The translations under genes were made by a program, and so were the position numbers. From positions 992,001 to 1,056,000 of the forward strand of contig CBDCMR010000004.1 in NCBI GenBank assembly GCA_965219035.1: a stretch of 64,000 bases of DNA. Direction: 5' to 3'. The notes beneath the pieces are model-generated. The model was given only the letters and a program-made list of their open reading frames with translations. It was not told the DNA's origin and did not search any database. Shown here in pieces: positions 8,737 through 17,793 of the stretch. Every line of letters starts with the position of its first letter. Position 1 is the stretch's first letter. The DNA comes from CBDCKN01 sp965219035 (GTDB taxonomy: Bacteria > Gemmatimonadota > Gemmatimonadetes > Longimicrobiales > Gaopeijiaceae).

Positions 8737-9804
8737 ATGACCACCGTCCAGGGGGAGAAGATAGCGCGCCGCAAGCTGAGCCTGCTACAGTTGGCCCAGG
8801 AGCTCGGCAACGTGAGCAAGGCGTGCAAGATCGTGGGCTACAGCCGGCAGCAGTTCTACGAGATCAGGAGGAACTTCCAGCTTTACGGGGCCGAGGGGCT
8901 GATCGACCAGCTTCCGGGGCCGAAGGGACCGCACCCGAACCGGGTGAGTGAAGAGATTGAGCAGGCGGTCTTGGCCCACGCCTTGGAGGCTCCGACGCAC
9001 GGAGCTCAGCGGGTCGCGGACGAGTTGCTGCTCGGAGGGATCCAGGTGAGCTCAGGAGGCGTACGGGGCGTGTGGAGCCGGCATGGCCTCACCACGAAGC
9101 ACGAACGGCTGCTCAGGCTCGAAGAGACGGCCAGGGAACGGAAGCTGAAGCTGACCGACGAGCAGATCGAGCTGCTGGAGCGCTTCAGTCCCGAGTTCCG
9201 GGAGCGCCACATCGAAGTCCATTACCCGGGCGACCTCGTCGCCGTGGACACGTTCTTCGTCGGAACGCTGAAGGGGGTCGGCAAGGTGTACCTGCAGACC
9301 GTGCTCGATTGCTTCAGCCGCTACGCCTGGGGCCGGCTCTACACGAGCAAGCTCCCGCTCACGGCGGTGCAGGTGATGAATAACGACGTGTTGCCGTTCT
9401 TCGATGAGCACCGGGTCCGGGTGAAGACCGTGCTCAGCGACAACGGCCGCGAGTTCTGCGGCCGTCCGGACCGTCACCCATATGAGCTGTTCCTTCAGCT
9501 CGAGGACATCGAGCACCGCACGACGAAGGTGGGCAGGCCCCAGTCCAACGGCTTCATCGAGCGCTTCCACCGCACGCTCCTCGACGAGCACTTGAGGGTG
9601 AAGGGCCGCACGACCTGGTACGAGACCGTCGAGGAGATGCAGCAGGACCTCGAGGCGTATCTGGAGACCTACAACCGGAAGCGGCCGCACCGCGGTCGAG
9701 CCATGGAGGGCCGCACGCCCTATCAGGTCTTCAAGGCCGGTCTCACCGACGCCAGGAAGGCCGCAAAGGCCAGGAAGGAGGAGGCTAAGACGAAGGCAGC
9801 CTAG
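8737..9804 (+). CDS. IS481-family transposase (outer copy)
   Basis: The ATG at 8737 follows GGGAGAG and is preferred over the longer TTG frame from 8650, which starts in the IS end. The 355-residue protein has an N-terminal helix-turn-helix ('LSLLQLAQELGNVSKACKIVGYSRQQFYEI'), an HTH_32-like middle and an integrase core. DDE residues are in 'GDLVAVDTFFVG', 'VLSDNGREFCG' and 'NGFIERFHRTLLDEH', followed by a Lys/Ala-rich tail. It cuts and joins its own IS ends. The reading frame is intact, although the right end of this copy is interrupted by the inner copy. Confidence 0.93.
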   Translation: MTTVQGEKIARRKLSLLQLAQELGNVSKACKIVGYSRQQFYEIRRNFQLYGAEGLIDQLPGPKGPHPNRVSEEIEQAVLAHALEAPTHGAQRVADELLLGGIQVSSGGVRGVWSRHGLTTKHERLLRLEETARERKLKLTDEQIELLERFSPEFRERHIEVHYPGDLVAVDTFFVGTLKGVGKVYLQTVLDCFSRYAWGRLYTSKLPLTAVQVMNNDVLPFFDEHRVRVKTVLSDNGREFCGRPDRHPYELFLQLEDIEHRTTKVGRPQSNGFIERFHRTLLDEHLRVKGRTTWYETVEEMQQDLEAYLETYNRKRPHRGRAMEGRTPYQVFKAGLTDARKAAKARKEEAKTKAA

Positions 9805-9923
9805 ACACATGTGCTGAGACGGTATTCACCTGACAGTTGACCACGAGAGAGGACGGTGGCCAGCCGCCCTCGCCGGAGCTAATTGAGAGATGTCGAAGTC
9901 ACTCACTTAGCACGGGAGAGAAG

Positions 9924-10991
9924 ATGACCACCGTCCAGGGGGAGAAGATAGCGCGCCGCAAGCTGAGCCTGCTACAGTTGGCCCAGGAGCTCGGCAACGT
10001 GAGCAAGGCGTGCAAGATCGTGGGCTACAGCCGGCAGCAGTTCTACGAGATCAGGAGGAACTTCCAGCTTTACGGGGCCGAGGGGCTGATCGACCAGCTT
10101 CCGGGGCCGAAGGGACCGCACCCGAACCGGGTGAGTGAAGAGATTGAGCAGGCGGTCTTGGCCCACGCCTTGGAGGCTCCGACGCACGGAGCTCAGCGGG
10201 TCGCGGACGAGTTGCTGCTCGGAGGGATCCAGGTGAGCTCAGGAGGCGTACGGGGCGTGTGGAGCCGGCATGGCCTCACCACGAAGCACGAACGGCTGCT
10301 CAGGCTCGAAGAGACGGCCAGGGAACGGAAGCTGAAGCTGACCGACGAGCAGATCGAGCTGCTGGAGCGCTTCAGTCCCGAGTTCCGGGAGCGCCACATC
10401 GAAGTCCATTACCCGGGCGACCTCGTCGCCGTGGACACGTTCTTCGTCGGAACGCTGAAGGGGGTCGGCAAGGTGTACCTGCAGACCGTGCTCGATTGCT
10501 TCAGCCGCTACGCCTGGGGCCGGCTCTACACGAGCAAGCTCCCGCTCACGGCGGTGCAGGTGATGAATAACGACGTGTTGCCGTTCTTCGATGAGCACCG
10601 GGTCCGGGTGAAGACCGTGCTCAGCGACAACGGCCGCGAGTTCTGCGGCCGTCCGGACCGTCACCCATATGAGCTGTTCCTTCAGCTCGAGGACATCGAG
10701 CACCGCACGACGAAGGTGGGCAGGCCCCAATCCAACGGCTTCATCGAGCGCTTCCACCGCACGCTCCTCGACGAGCACTTGAGGGTGAAGGGCCGCACCA
10801 CCTGGTACGAGACCGTCGAGGAGATGCAGCAGGACCTCGAGGCGTATCTGGAGACCTACAACCGGAAGCGGCCGCACCGCGGTCGAGCCATGGAGGGCCG
10901 CACGCCCTATCAGGTCTTCAAGGCCGGTCTCACCGACGCCAGGAAGGCCGCAAAGGCCAGGAAGGAGGAGGCTAAGACGAAGGCAGCCTAG
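9924..10991 (+). CDS. IS481-family transposase (inner copy)
   Basis: The protein is the same as that of the outer copy at 8737-9804, with the same start context. At the DNA level I noticed only synonymous differences (for example in the codons for Gln-Ser in GRPQSNGF and for Thr in GRTTWYE). This copy is complete with both IS ends, so it is the likely mobile unit of the array. Confidence 0.93.
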   Translation: MTTVQGEKIARRKLSLLQLAQELGNVSKACKIVGYSRQQFYEIRRNFQLYGAEGLIDQLPGPKGPHPNRVSEEIEQAVLAHALEAPTHGAQRVADELLLGGIQVSSGGVRGVWSRHGLTTKHERLLRLEETARERKLKLTDEQIELLERFSPEFRERHIEVHYPGDLVAVDTFFVGTLKGVGKVYLQTVLDCFSRYAWGRLYTSKLPLTAVQVMNNDVLPFFDEHRVRVKTVLSDNGREFCGRPDRHPYELFLQLEDIEHRTTKVGRPQSNGFIERFHRTLLDEHLRVKGRTTWYETVEEMQQDLEAYLETYNRKRPHRGRAMEGRTPYQVFKAGLTDARKAAKARKEEAKTKAA

Positions 10992-11098
10992 ACACAGCTC
11001 CGGCGAGGGCCAACTGTCAGGTCATTACCATCTCTGTACACACAGCTCCGGCGAGGGCCAACTGTCAGGTCATTACCATCTCTGTACATCCCAGGCAT

Positions 11099-11686
11099 CT
11101 ATCTGAGAACAAATAATCGACGTGAAACAGGATACCATAATTGCCTACGTTTATCTATTTCGATAATTTTTTCCACTTTCAAACCGTTATTCTTGAAAAT
11201 ATCAATCCACCCCTCGACATCATGAAAAACTAGTCTTTCTGACTTGTACCTGAATCTGGAAATCAAATCATGACCCATGAAGAGTATTTTATCTATGAAA
11301 TTTATAGGTATATCCTCAAAAATTAGTATCTTGGATTTGGAAACTCTTCTTATTTCCTTAAGCAATTTTTCTTGATCCTTAGCATGGTGCAGAACAAAAC
11401 AACACAAAACAACAGAAAAAGCATTGCTCTTGAAAGGTATTTTTGTTCCTTCAAATAACGTTAATGGCAAATTTGTCTTGTTGATATCCAACACATCGAT
11501 GCAATTAGTCTTACAACCGATGTTTTTACTTAACAAGTCCGCTACAAAGCCTGTTCCAGAACCAACGTCAAGTACAAAATCATCTTTATTCAAGTAGTCC
11601 TTTAAATAGTGAAAAGTGTTCTCAGCAGTTATAACGTCATTATTAAAAATATTCAGTTTATTGACCGACATATGGCCGTAAATCAA
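11099..11686 (-). CDS. Class I SAM-dependent methyltransferase, AT-rich and foreign-looking
   Basis: The 195-residue protein has the Rossmann methyltransferase pattern: motif I 'FVLDVGSGTGFVADLL', an acidic second strand ('NCIDVLDI'), motif IV-like 'FSVVLCCFVLHHAKDQEKLLKEIRRVSKSKILIFEDIP'. This is Methyltransf_11-like; such enzymes methylate small molecules or glycans. The substrate is not evident. An alternative start is Met6. Base composition is strikingly AT-rich, with many AAA, AAT, ATA and TTA codons, in contrast to every neighbouring gene, which points to recent transfer. The stop codon lies 3 bp from the IS481 target duplication, so the IS landed between this gene and the convergent gene at 7690-8589. 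Confidence 0.8.
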   Translation of the reverse strand: MIYGHMSVNKLNIFNNDVITAENTFHYLKDYLNKDDFVLDVGSGTGFVADLLSKNIGCKTNCIDVLDINKTNLPLTLFEGTKIPFKSNAFSVVLCCFVLHHAKDQEKLLKEIRRVSKSKILIFEDIPINFIDKILFMGHDLISRFRYKSERLVFHDVEGWIDIFKNNGLKVEKIIEIDKRRQLWYPVSRRLFVLR

Positions 11687-12142
11687 TCAAATGTTTAAGA
11701 ATATGTCGACGTCATCGACTATATATCCCACCGCGCCTAGCCCATCATGCCCGCACCAATAGCGAAGAGAATCTCGTAGGAATCGGCCGAGTGCTCTTGC
11801 GCGCGGATTCGAACGAGCGCTGACGAAGAATTCGCGAGGCCGCGGTTGCCAGCGCTCTCCATCGTGGATGGAATCCGGAGCCCAATCCAGCCGGGAGTAA
11901 GATAATGTAACAGTTGAATCTATGGAATCTCGTCCGGGCGAGATTTACGAGTTGTCAGGGTTCGACGTCAGGCAAGCTCGCTCTGCCGACTTGCACGGCG
12001 AAGTAGCTGCGACCCTCGAAGCCTTTCGCGAGCCTGTCTGTCACAGAGAGTCTCCCTTCACGCGGTCTTTGGTTCCCCACCATCGAAATTACGTAGTACC
12101 ATTCCCCTTAGAACACGTAAGGCTTCCAAGGAGGCGATCGTG
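11687..12142 (+). promoter_or_regulatory. Divergent intergenic region between methyltransferase and S9 peptidase
   Basis: These 456 bp separate two divergent genes. The first 50 bp or so are AT-rich like the methyltransferase, then composition changes to the GC-rich background near 11700, which may mark an island edge. A TAAGATAAT box near 11901 could be a -10 element for the plus-strand peptidase. The 73-codon ORF at 11922-12143 has no recognisable protein character. AAGGAGG at 12128-12134 is the ribosome binding site of the next gene. Confidence 0.35.
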
Positions 12143-14413
12143 ATGCCATCGAAAAGATGCGGATGTCGACTGATACTGGCAGCTCTTTTCTGCAGCGTAG
12201 TGGTCGCGCCTCTCTACGGCCAGATGCCGGCGGCGCTTCGAGATCGGTTAGAGCGGATCTTCGACAGCGAAGATTTCTCATCCGAAAGCTTTGGCCCGGC
12301 GCGGTGGCTCGACGATGGCGACGCCTATACGACGGTCGAGCCGTCCGAGACCGTCGAGGACGCGCACGACATCGTTCGTTATGACACCGAGATGGGCACA
12401 CGGCAGGTGCTTGTATCGGCTAGCGCGCTTCTCCCGCCGGACGCGGCACGAGCACTCGAGATCGACGGCTACGAGTGGTCGGAAGATCGCGCACGGCTGC
12501 TCGTGTTCACCAACACCGTCCGCGTTTGGCGGCGGAACACGCGCGGCGACTACTGGGTCCTCGATGTCGCGAGCGGCGCGCTCCGGAAGCTCGGTGGGGT
12601 AGCCCCGCCCGCCTCACTCATGTTCGCCAAGTTCTCGCCAGACGGAACGCGGGTCGCCTATGTCGTGGCCAACAACTTGTATGTCGAGAATGTGGCGACC
12701 GGTTCGGTCACGCCGCTGAGCGAGAGCGGCTCGCCGACGATGATTTTCGGCACGTCGGACTGGGTCTACGAAGAGGAGTTCGGGCTTCGCGACGCCTTTC
12801 GGTGGAGCCCCGACGGCAAACGCATCGCCTTTTGGAATTTCGACGCCGAAGGCATCGGCGAGTTCACTATCATTAATAATACCGACGAGCTCTACCCGAG
12901 CTTGCTGCGCATTCCCTACCCCAAAGCGGGGACGACCAACTCCGCCGTGCGCATTGGGGTCGTGAGCGCGGCGGGCGGTGAGATGGCGTGGATGAAGGTG
13001 CCGGGCGATCCGCGCAACAGCTATGTGGCCAGGATGGAGTGGGCCGATGAGAGCCACCTCGTCCTTCAGCATTTGAATCGCCTTCAGAACACGAACGATG
13101 TGCTGCTCGCCGACGCGACGACCGGTGACGTCGTCCTCATCCATGAGGATCGCAACGACGCTTGGGTCGAGGTCGTCGGGCGCATGGATTGGACCGCAGA
13201 CGGTGAAGAGCTCGTGTGGCTCAGCGAAAAAAGCGGTTTTCGTCAGGCTTACGCTGTCGGCCGAGAAGTCGGCGCGGAGCGGCTCATCACGCACTTCGAA
13301 GGTGATGTGATCCAACCGCTGGGGCTCGACTCGGCCGGAGAGTGGTTCTTTTTCATCGCATCGCCCGAGAACGCGACCGAGCGCTATCTGTTTCGCTCGA
13401 GCATCGAAGGCGGAGCACAGCCTGAGCGGCTGACGCCGCGCGACGAGATCGGGACCCACGGCTACGATCTGTCGCCGAACGGCCGATGGGCGTTTCATAC
13501 GTTCTCGAGCTTCGACGAGCCACCCCGGATCGATCTCGTTCGACTTCCCGATCACACCTCCATGAGAACCCTCGAAGACAATGCGGCCCTGCGAGCGGCG
13601 CTCGAGGGTGTTCTCGACCCGCCCGTCTCGATGTTCGAGCTCGAGATCGAACCGGGCGTCACGCTCGATGCGTGGATACTCAAACCCGCCGATTTCGACG
13701 CCAGCAAGCAATACCCGCTCCTCGTCTACGTCTACGGCGAGCCCGCGGGGCAAACCGTGCTCAATCGATGGTTTGGCGCCCGCTCCTTGTTCCATCGCGC
13801 GCTCGCCAATGCCGGCTTCATCGTGGCGAGCTTCGACAACCGTGGGACACCCGCCCCAAAAGGCGTGGAGTGGCGCAAGATCGTCTACGGGACCGTGGGA
13901 GATCTTTCGTCGAGAGAGCAAGCCGCCGCAGTCCAGGCGCTCGTGAAGCAACGCTCCTACATCGACGGGAGCCACGTCGCGATCTGGGGGTGGAGCGGCG
14001 GCGGGTCGAACACCTTGAACGCGATGTTCCGCTTCCCCGACATCTTCCACGTCGGCATCTCGGTTGCACCCGTGCCCGATCAAAAGCTCTATGACACGAT
14101 CTATCAAGAGCGTTATATGGGGCTCCCGCAAGAAAACGCCGAAGGCTACCGCCTAGGCTCGCCCATCAATTTCGCTGAAGGCCTGAAAGGCAAACTCCTG
14201 ATCGTTCACGGCACGGGGGACGACAACGTGCACTATCAAGGAACGGAGCGACTCGTGAACCGGCTCGTCGAGCTCGGAAAGCCATTCGATCTCATGGTCT
14301 ACCCCAACCGATCGCATGCTATCAGCGAGGGCGACGGCACGACGCTCCACATCTACAGCCTCATCGCGCGCTACTTGTTCCAAACGGGGTGGCTGGATTC
14401 GAGCGACGGATAA
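12143..14413 (+). CDS. S9 family dipeptidyl-peptidase IV-like serine peptidase 1
   Basis: The ATG at 12143 sits 8 bases after AAGGAGG; the GTG at 12140 is an alternative. A signal peptide (CRLILAALFCSVVVAPLYGQ) precedes an eight-bladed DPP-IV propeller and a C-terminal alpha/beta-hydrolase domain. The catalytic Ser is about residue 618 in GWSGGGSN (the usual GWSYGG has Tyr; here Gly), Asp is about 693 in HGTGDDNVH and His about 725 in NRSHAI. 'DWVYEEEF' in the propeller matches the double-Glu motif that holds the free N-terminus of substrates, so removal of X-Pro or X-Ala dipeptides is likely. At 756 residues it has the usual length. It is periplasmic or secreted; a second S9 peptidase is at 45862-48129. 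Confidence 0.92.
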   Translation: MPSKRCGCRLILAALFCSVVVAPLYGQMPAALRDRLERIFDSEDFSSESFGPARWLDDGDAYTTVEPSETVEDAHDIVRYDTEMGTRQVLVSASALLPPDAARALEIDGYEWSEDRARLLVFTNTVRVWRRNTRGDYWVLDVASGALRKLGGVAPPASLMFAKFSPDGTRVAYVVANNLYVENVATGSVTPLSESGSPTMIFGTSDWVYEEEFGLRDAFRWSPDGKRIAFWNFDAEGIGEFTIINNTDELYPSLLRIPYPKAGTTNSAVRIGVVSAAGGEMAWMKVPGDPRNSYVARMEWADESHLVLQHLNRLQNTNDVLLADATTGDVVLIHEDRNDAWVEVVGRMDWTADGEELVWLSEKSGFRQAYAVGREVGAERLITHFEGDVIQPLGLDSAGEWFFFIASPENATERYLFRSSIEGGAQPERLTPRDEIGTHGYDLSPNGRWAFHTFSSFDEPPRIDLVRLPDHTSMRTLEDNAALRAALEGVLDPPVSMFELEIEPGVTLDAWILKPADFDASKQYPLLVYVYGEPAGQTVLNRWFGARSLFHRALANAGFIVASFDNRGTPAPKGVEWRKIVYGTVGDLSSREQAAAVQALVKQRSYIDGSHVAIWGWSGGGSNTLNAMFRFPDIFHVGISVAPVPDQKLYDTIYQERYMGLPQENAEGYRLGSPINFAEGLKGKLLIVHGTGDDNVHYQGTERLVNRLVELGKPFDLMVYPNRSHAISEGDGTTLHIYSLIARYLFQTGWLDSSDG

Positions 14414-14518
14414 AGGAATTCTGTCGAGGCTTTACATACGTCGGCTCCTCCAGGCCATAAATCGTCGCGATGTTCGCGTGCTTCAGCGATGCCAGGAGCT
14501 TGGCCTGGCCAGGTTCGT

Positions 14519-17206
14519 TTAGCGCTCCAGCGGCGCCACCAACACGGTCTGCGGCTCGCCCAGGTCGGTCACGTTTTCACCCACCAGCCGGCCGAGGGTT
14601 GCCGTGTAGCGTCCGGTCTCTACTCGAGCGCCCTGTTCGTCCTGGCCGCCCCTGCCGCCGCGTCCACCACGCTCGCCGCGGGTGCCGGCGGGGGGAGGCG
14701 GCGGGGGATCGCGACGCAGGTCCCACGAGACACGGTGCACACCGGCCTCGCCGGACAGCTCCATGCGACGAACCCGTTCGCCAGCGTCATCGGTGATCGT
14801 CAGCACGAGTTGCGCACCACCGGCAATCGGCTCGCGCAGGTGATAGGTCAACGTGGCGCCGAACGGCGGGTTCGCCTCGGCGACGTCGCCCCAAGCGGCG
14901 CGCACCTGGCCGAGCTCGTTGAACAGAGGCACGGCCCGCAGCGGGAACAACCAGGCGTCCGCCGCTAGCGTCTCCGTGTTGACGTCGCGAAGCGCCGTGT
15001 AGTCGTCGAGGATGTAGGCGCCGCGACCGAACGTGCCTACCACGAGGTCAGTCCACTGGCGCTGGATGTGCAGATCGCGCGCCTGCATCCTCGGGATGCC
15101 GTTGCGCAACTCGGTCCACTGGCGGCCGCCGTCGACGCTGAAGTACACGCCGAACTCGAGGCCCACGAACAACAGATCGGGGTTTACGTGGTCCTGCACG
15201 ATCGACCAGGCGCCGGAGCGCTCCGGCAAGTTGCTGGTGATGTTTGTCCAGGTGCGACCGCGATCCGCGCTCTTCAGAACCCAGGGGCGAAAGTCACCGC
15301 GCTGCCAGTTGTTGAACGTGGCGAAGACGGTGTCGGAGTCGCGGGCCGAGGCGAACACGTCGGTGACGTAGATCTGCTCCGGAAGCCCCGGAATGCGTTC
15401 GATACGGCGCCAGTTTTCGCCGCCATCTTCCGAGATTTGTACGAGCCCGTCGTCGCTACCTACGTACAGGAGACCCTCGACGAGCGGCGACTCGTCGAGC
15501 GCCGTGATGACGCTCATCGTCGTGGTGTACAAATGCAGCCCGACGGCGTCCTCCGGCCAGATGCGGCCCATGATCGGCATCTCAGTGCGGTCGAGGTTGC
15601 GCGTGAGGTCACCGCTCACCGGGGTCCAGTTGTCGCCTCGGTCGTCGCTCCGATACAGCCGGTGGCCTCCGTAGTAGATGCGTCCCGCCGCGTGTTGACT
15701 CAGCAGCAAGGGGCTGTCCCAATGCCAGCGGCCGCGGTCTTGGTTGCCACGGCCTTCGCCGCCTCCCCCGGTCGGGCGGATGCCGACGCTCTGGCCGGTG
15801 CTCAGGTCGAGGCGGTTGAGCGAACCGTTCTGCGACTGGGCGTAGACGATGTCGAGATCGGTACGGTCGAAGTAGGGCTGGAAGCCGTCGCCGCCGCCGA
15901 CCCAGTACCAATCGCTGGTGCGAATGCCGGCCAAGTTGAGCGTTCGCGAGGGCCCACAGATGGTGCCGTTGTCCTGCGCGCCACCGCACACCCGGTAGAA
16001 CGGTCGTGAGTTGTCGGCGCTCACGCGGTAGAACTGCGACAGCGGCAGGTTGGTGAAATGGCGCCAGGTGTCGCCGCCGTCGTACGTCTCGTACAAACCG
16101 CCGTCGTTGCCGACCCACATGTGCATCGGGTCGGTCTCGTCGAAGGTGATCTCGTGGTGGTCGGGGTGCATGCTGAAGTTCATGCGCTCCCAGGTGGCGC
16201 CCTTGTCGGTGCTGCGCATGATCCGTACTTCGATGTTCCAGATGGTGTTGGGCCGATGCGGATCGACGAAGATCTCGCCGTAGTACTGGGGATCACCGCC
16301 CGAGTAGTCGCTCATGCGCGTCCACGACTCGCCGGTGTCCTCCGACAGGAAAAAACCGCCGTTGTCGCCTTGGGCGACGACCATGGCGTAGACGCGATCG
16401 GAGTTGCGGAAATCAACGCCTAGCGCGATGCGCCCCTTGTCGACCTGGGGAATGCCGTTCTCGATGCGTTCCCACGTGGCGCCGGCGTCGGTCGTCTTGA
16501 AGATCCCAGCCTCCGGGCCGCCCCCGATGGTCATGGCGTTATGGCGCCGTCGCTGGTAGGCGGCGGCGTAGATCACGTCGGGGTCCTCCGGATGGAACAC
16601 GGCGTCGGTGATGCCGGTGTCCTCGCTGACGTGCAGCACGCGGCTCCAGGTCTGTCCGCCGTCGATGGTCTTGTAGAGGCCCCGGTCGCCGCCGGAATTC
16701 CACAGCGGACCCGCCGCGGCCACGTATACGACGTCGGAGCTGCGCGGGTCGACAAGGATCTTCTGGATCTTCTGTGAATCGGCGAGGCCTGCCTGCGTCC
16801 AGGTGGCGCCGGCGTCGGTGGACTTGTAGACGCCGTCGCCGTATGAGGTACTGCGATTGTGGATGTTTTCACCGGTGCCGAGCCAAATGACGCTCGAGTC
16901 GCGTGGATCGACGACGACGGCACCCAACGAATACGACGGGTACTCGTCGAAGATCGGCGTCCAGGTGTTGCCCCGGTTGACGGTCTTCCACAGACCGCTG
17001 GATCCGACCGTCAGATACCAGACGTTGGAGTTGTTGGGATCGACCTCGAGGTCGGAGATGCGGCCGGTCGTCAGGCTCGGGCCGATGCTGCGGAACTCGA
17101 GGCCGCGGAATACCTCCATGCTCAGCCGATCGCTCCCCGATTGTGCGTACAGGGACGAGGTCGCGACCAGGAGGGCGACCAGGACTTTTCCGAGTGTGAC
17201 TTTCAT
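14519..17206 (-). CDS. Secreted Asp-box (BNR/sortilin-type) beta-propeller protein 2
   Basis: The ATG at 17206 follows GAGGAG and opens a signal peptide (MKVTLGKVLVALLVATSSLY, cut at YAQ); the longer frame to 17260 lacks support. The 895-residue protein has repeated Asp boxes (STDAGATW, TIDGGQTW, TTDAGATW, SEDTGESW, SADRGRTW, SVDGGRQW). After the propeller come a beta domain and a Pro/Gly/Arg-rich linker ('DPPPPPPAGTRGERGGRGGRGG'). It is related in layout to the protein at 2730-5846 but shorter, and it lacks that protein's helical tail. It is convergent with the S9 peptidase gene. Function unknown; surface peptide or glycan binding is plausible. Confidence 0.85.
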   Translation of the reverse strand: MKVTLGKVLVALLVATSSLYAQSGSDRLSMEVFRGLEFRSIGPSLTTGRISDLEVDPNNSNVWYLTVGSSGLWKTVNRGNTWTPIFDEYPSYSLGAVVVDPRDSSVIWLGTGENIHNRSTSYGDGVYKSTDAGATWTQAGLADSQKIQKILVDPRSSDVVYVAAAGPLWNSGGDRGLYKTIDGGQTWSRVLHVSEDTGITDAVFHPEDPDVIYAAAYQRRRHNAMTIGGGPEAGIFKTTDAGATWERIENGIPQVDKGRIALGVDFRNSDRVYAMVVAQGDNGGFFLSEDTGESWTRMSDYSGGDPQYYGEIFVDPHRPNTIWNIEVRIMRSTDKGATWERMNFSMHPDHHEITFDETDPMHMWVGNDGGLYETYDGGDTWRHFTNLPLSQFYRVSADNSRPFYRVCGGAQDNGTICGPSRTLNLAGIRTSDWYWVGGGDGFQPYFDRTDLDIVYAQSQNGSLNRLDLSTGQSVGIRPTGGGGEGRGNQDRGRWHWDSPLLLSQHAAGRIYYGGHRLYRSDDRGDNWTPVSGDLTRNLDRTEMPIMGRIWPEDAVGLHLYTTTMSVITALDESPLVEGLLYVGSDDGLVQISEDGGENWRRIERIPGLPEQIYVTDVFASARDSDTVFATFNNWQRGDFRPWVLKSADRGRTWTNITSNLPERSGAWSIVQDHVNPDLLFVGLEFGVYFSVDGGRQWTELRNGIPRMQARDLHIQRQWTDLVVGTFGRGAYILDDYTALRDVNTETLAADAWLFPLRAVPLFNELGQVRAAWGDVAEANPPFGATLTYHLREPIAGGAQLVLTITDDAGERVRRMELSGEAGVHRVSWDLRRDPPPPPPAGTRGERGGRGGRGGQDEQGARVETGRYTATLGRLVGENVTDLGEPQTVLVAPLER

Positions 17207-17244
17207 GGCTCCTCGCGGGGTAGGGGAGAGTGCACGATTCGGTA

Positions 17245-17418
17245 CCGGGGCCCAGGACACGTTCTACGTGGGCACGCTCAAGGGAAGGGCGTGGGCCGCA
17301 TCTAACAGCAGACGTTGATCGACACGTACGCGAAGGTCGGCTTCGCGAAGCTCTATGATCGCAAGACCCCGATCACCGCGGCGGACCTCTTGAACGACCG
17401 GGTGATCCCGTTCTTCGT
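17245..17418 (+). pseudogene. Fragment of a different IS481-family transposase
   Basis: Translated pieces read AQDTFYVGTLKG and then IDTYAKVGFAKLYDRKTPIT, continuing AADLLNDRVIPFF. They align with the integrase core around the first catalytic Asp of IS481 enzymes (compare AVDTFFVGTLKGVGKVYLQT in the intact copies here). The reading frame is broken near 17285 by a small insertion, and a Tyr codon has become TAA at 17303. Neither IS end remains. It differs from the three intact IS481 copies, so it is an older insertion. Confidence 0.75.
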
Positions 17419-17544
17419 GACGATCGATGCCTGGGGCGTCGGCTCCGCTTCCTCCCCTTCAGGTTCGTCCGACGGACCGCAGCCCCCGGCGGCGAGAGCT
17501 GCAAGGCCGATTGTCAGAAACAGGAGCCCCTTGGAATCGCTCAT
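17419..17544 (-). pseudogene. Truncated lipoprotein gene (5' part only)
   Basis: A clean gene start is present: CGGAGGAAGG, then ATG at 17544, then a lipoprotein signal peptide (MSDSKGLLFLTIGLAALAAG) with Cys22 and an acidic Pro-rich stretch (SDEPEGEEAEPTPQAS). The coding sequence then runs directly into the IS481 transposase fragment, so the rest of the gene is lost. The original product cannot be identified. Confidence 0.6.
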
Positions 17545-17793
17545 AGACCTTCCTCCGGATGACGTAACGGCTGTCAACCCCCCGGGTTCGCTGGCCGGAC
17601 CAGAGGGTCCAGTCGTGGGAACGTACGAAAGCCTCAGGACATCCAGCAAGGGCCTTGCCGCGTAGAATGCGCTCGACGACGTCGTCGAGCCCGTGGACCT
17701 CAGAACTGGTACCGCGCGGTCACGGTGCCGCCGTTTTGGACGTCGATCTCCTCCTCCACGAGGTAGTCGCGGAGCAGGGCGCTCAGTCCGGGC
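17545..17793 (-). other. Gene remnants between two minus-strand genes
   Basis: This stretch has no intact gene. On the minus strand, 17700-17793 reads PGLSALLRDYLVEEEIDVQN and ends at GGTVTARYQF-stop, a plausible barrel-type C-terminus with aromatic last residue, but no start is present. A second open piece (about 17590-17690) has no known motif. I read it as decayed coding DNA next to an old transposase fragment. Confidence 0.35.

Larger units (their letters stand above)
8623..11088 (+). mobile_element. Nested IS481-family array: one IS inserted in the right end of an identical IS
   Basis: The outer IS occupies 8623-9809 and 11041-11088; the inner one is 9810-11040 (1231 bp). The inner copy is bounded by the 4-bp duplication CACA (9806-9809 and 11041-11044), and 1187 + 48 - 4 gives exactly 1231 bp for the outer copy. 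The ends are TGTGCTGAGACGGTA (left) and, read inward, TGTACAGAGATGGTA (right), both continuing into ACCTGACAGTTG. The whole array is flanked by the 7-bp duplication TCCCAGG (8616-8622 and 11089-11095). A third copy lies at 27300-28530. Confidence 0.93.

Noticed and set aside
8623..11088. Simple tandem dimer of IS481 with a duplicated tail
   Set aside because: The 4-bp CACA duplication and the exact length sum show a nested insertion.
12614..14131. 505-codon minus-strand frame opposite the S9 peptidase
   Set aside because: Antisense shadow; no start signal or family motif.
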